From the IMG/VR virus record IMGVR_UViG_3300013772_000045, positions 1 to 23,335 of that record: a DNA stretch of 23,335 bases. The stretch is one strand, 5' to 3'. This document shows, one piece after another, positions 22,781 through 23,335 of this stretch. How positions within the stretch are numbered: the stretch's first letter is position 1; each line of letters opens with the position of its first letter. Source of the DNA: a virus. The notes beneath the pieces are model-generated. The model was given only the letters and a program-made list of their open reading frames with translations, ran no database searches and had not been told where the DNA came from. A program made the translations under genes and the position numbers.

Positions 22781-23170
22781 ATGCCCCGAGCACAGATCAT
22801 CATCGAGACGCCGGCGCTAGCCGAGGTCGAGTTGCCCATCGTCGCCCTGGCTGATTATGAGATCAACCGCGAGCTAAACGCCGCCGGCTCGTGGGCCGTA
22901 TCGTTCCCGGCGCCGGAGCCGCTCGCGAAGCAAATCAAATCCCGCTGGCGTGTCTCGATCATGGAAGAGGGTCGCGCCGGCTACCTGCTGCGCCGAGGCA
23001 TCGTCCTGGATCACACCTACCGTGTCGCAGCGGACGGGACGGCAGTCGTCGCGCTAACGGGCATGAGCCGCCTCTACGACCTCGCACGGCAGTCTACTCA
23101 CCAGGGCCTCGCCTTCACCGGCGCGGACATCGGCTCGATCGCTAACACGCTGACGGGCGAGGGGGTGACG
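22781..23170 (+). CDS. tail hub/minor tail protein, N-terminal part only
   Basis: The frame opens directly after the distal tail stop (TAGATG) and codes for about 130 residues of a beta-rich protein: ETPALAEVELPIVALADY, NAAGSWAVSFPAPEPLAKQ, YLLRRGIVLDHTYRVAADG, TGMSRLYDLARQSTHQGL. Siphophage proteins of this kind (Tal or Gp37-like) are normally several hundred residues long. The sequence up to about GEGVT reads as phage; the frame then continues without a stop into recombinase-like sequence. The gene is therefore truncated or fused. No clear Shine-Dalgarno beyond a GAGG 13 bases upstream. Confidence 0.7.
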
Positions 23171-23335
23171 GGCCCCGCCGGCGCGGCCATGACCCCAGCC
23201 CACGCGAGAAAGAACGGAAAGCTCTACCGCTATTACATTTCAACGGACGTCATCAGGAATGGGGCCTCTGCCTGCCCAACCCGCCGAGTGCCGGCGGCAC
23301 AGATCGAAGCGGTCGTGATCGCGCAGATCAAAACC
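23171..23335 (+). pseudogene. serine recombinase C-terminal zinc-ribbon fragment fused in frame
   Basis: The last 55 codons read GPAGAAMTPAHARKNGKLYR, then YYISTDVIRNGASACPTRR and VPAAQIEAVVIAQI. This is the pattern of the zinc beta-ribbon and following helix of large serine recombinases (AMTPxHxRKxGxxYRYY, then CPxRRVPAxxIE). The catalytic N-terminal domain is absent, and it is in frame with the tail protein upstream. The join falls in GC-rich, repetitive DNA (about 23168-23188). It runs off the window. A chimeric assembly at a contig end is the simplest explanation; a real insertion or recombination cannot be excluded. Confidence 0.7.

Noticed and set aside
1-23335. CRISPR array, tRNA, rRNA, insertion sequence or integrase gene
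   Set aside because: No spaced direct repeats, cloverleaf sequence, transposase motif or complete recombinase was seen; only the terminal recombinase fragment is present.

Overview
The window is the late (virion structure) region of a tailed double-stranded DNA phage or prophage, most probably a siphovirus. It has one tail-tube gene, a G/G-T chaperone pair and a tape measure, but no sheath, baseplate wedge or other myovirus gene. The DNA is GC-rich (about 60-65% by eye) with Shine-Dalgarno leaders. Genes are packed tightly, with many ATGA, TAATG, TGATG or GTGA stop/start overlaps. The protease-scaffold, the alanine-rich repeat protein and the virion-modifying enzymes recall siphophages of high-GC Gram-positive hosts, but the host cannot be fixed from this sequence. 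No integrase, repressor, lysis, replication or tRNA gene is visible, and no flanking host chromosome is recognisable.

Layout, left to right. (1) 1-258: leader with a promoter, four CATAGCA motifs and a possible leader peptide. (2) 259-6195: packaging and portal module (TerS, TerL, a low-GC hypothetical, a portal with an extra C-terminal domain, a MuF-type protein and a small ORF). It is interrupted at 4490-5147 by a three-gene cassette on the opposite strand: a ribbon-helix-helix-like protein and two Cys-rich small proteins. (3) 6192-9175: promoter, terminator-like hairpin leader, then protease-scaffold, DUF2190-type cement protein, major capsid protein and a small ORF. (4) 9114-14437: accessory virion genes, including a tail-fibre/decoration-like protein and a 1136-residue protein made of three N-terminal modules plus about 36 tandem 20-residue repeats. 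(5) 14434-16331: head-tail joining genes, HK97-gp10-like protein and tail terminator. (6) 16328-18299: an FkbM-type methyltransferase and a GT4-like glycosyltransferase inside the tail operon. (7) 18295-22780: a second promoter plus hairpin leader, then tail tube, G and G-T chaperones (-1 frameshift on CCCTTTG), tape measure and distal tail protein. (8) 22781-23335: start of the next tail gene, fused in frame to what looks like the zinc-ribbon end of a serine recombinase. This is probably a chimeric join.

How the parts fit. TerS and TerL package DNA through the portal. The protease-scaffold, capsid and cement proteins build the head, and the 14434-16331 genes join it to the tail. The tube, chaperones, tape measure and distal tail protein build the tail. 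The two hairpin leaders sit in front of the capsid and tail-tube blocks, which hold the most abundant virion proteins, and look like one duplicated regulatory device. The methyltransferase and glycosyltransferase, lying next to the tube gene and 2 kb from a long Ala/Ser/Thr-rich repeat protein, suggest a glycosylated virion.

The points most worth following are the paired hairpin leaders, the 20-residue repeat protein with its likely modification enzymes, the antisense ribbon-helix-helix/zinc cassette, and the portal C-terminal extension.
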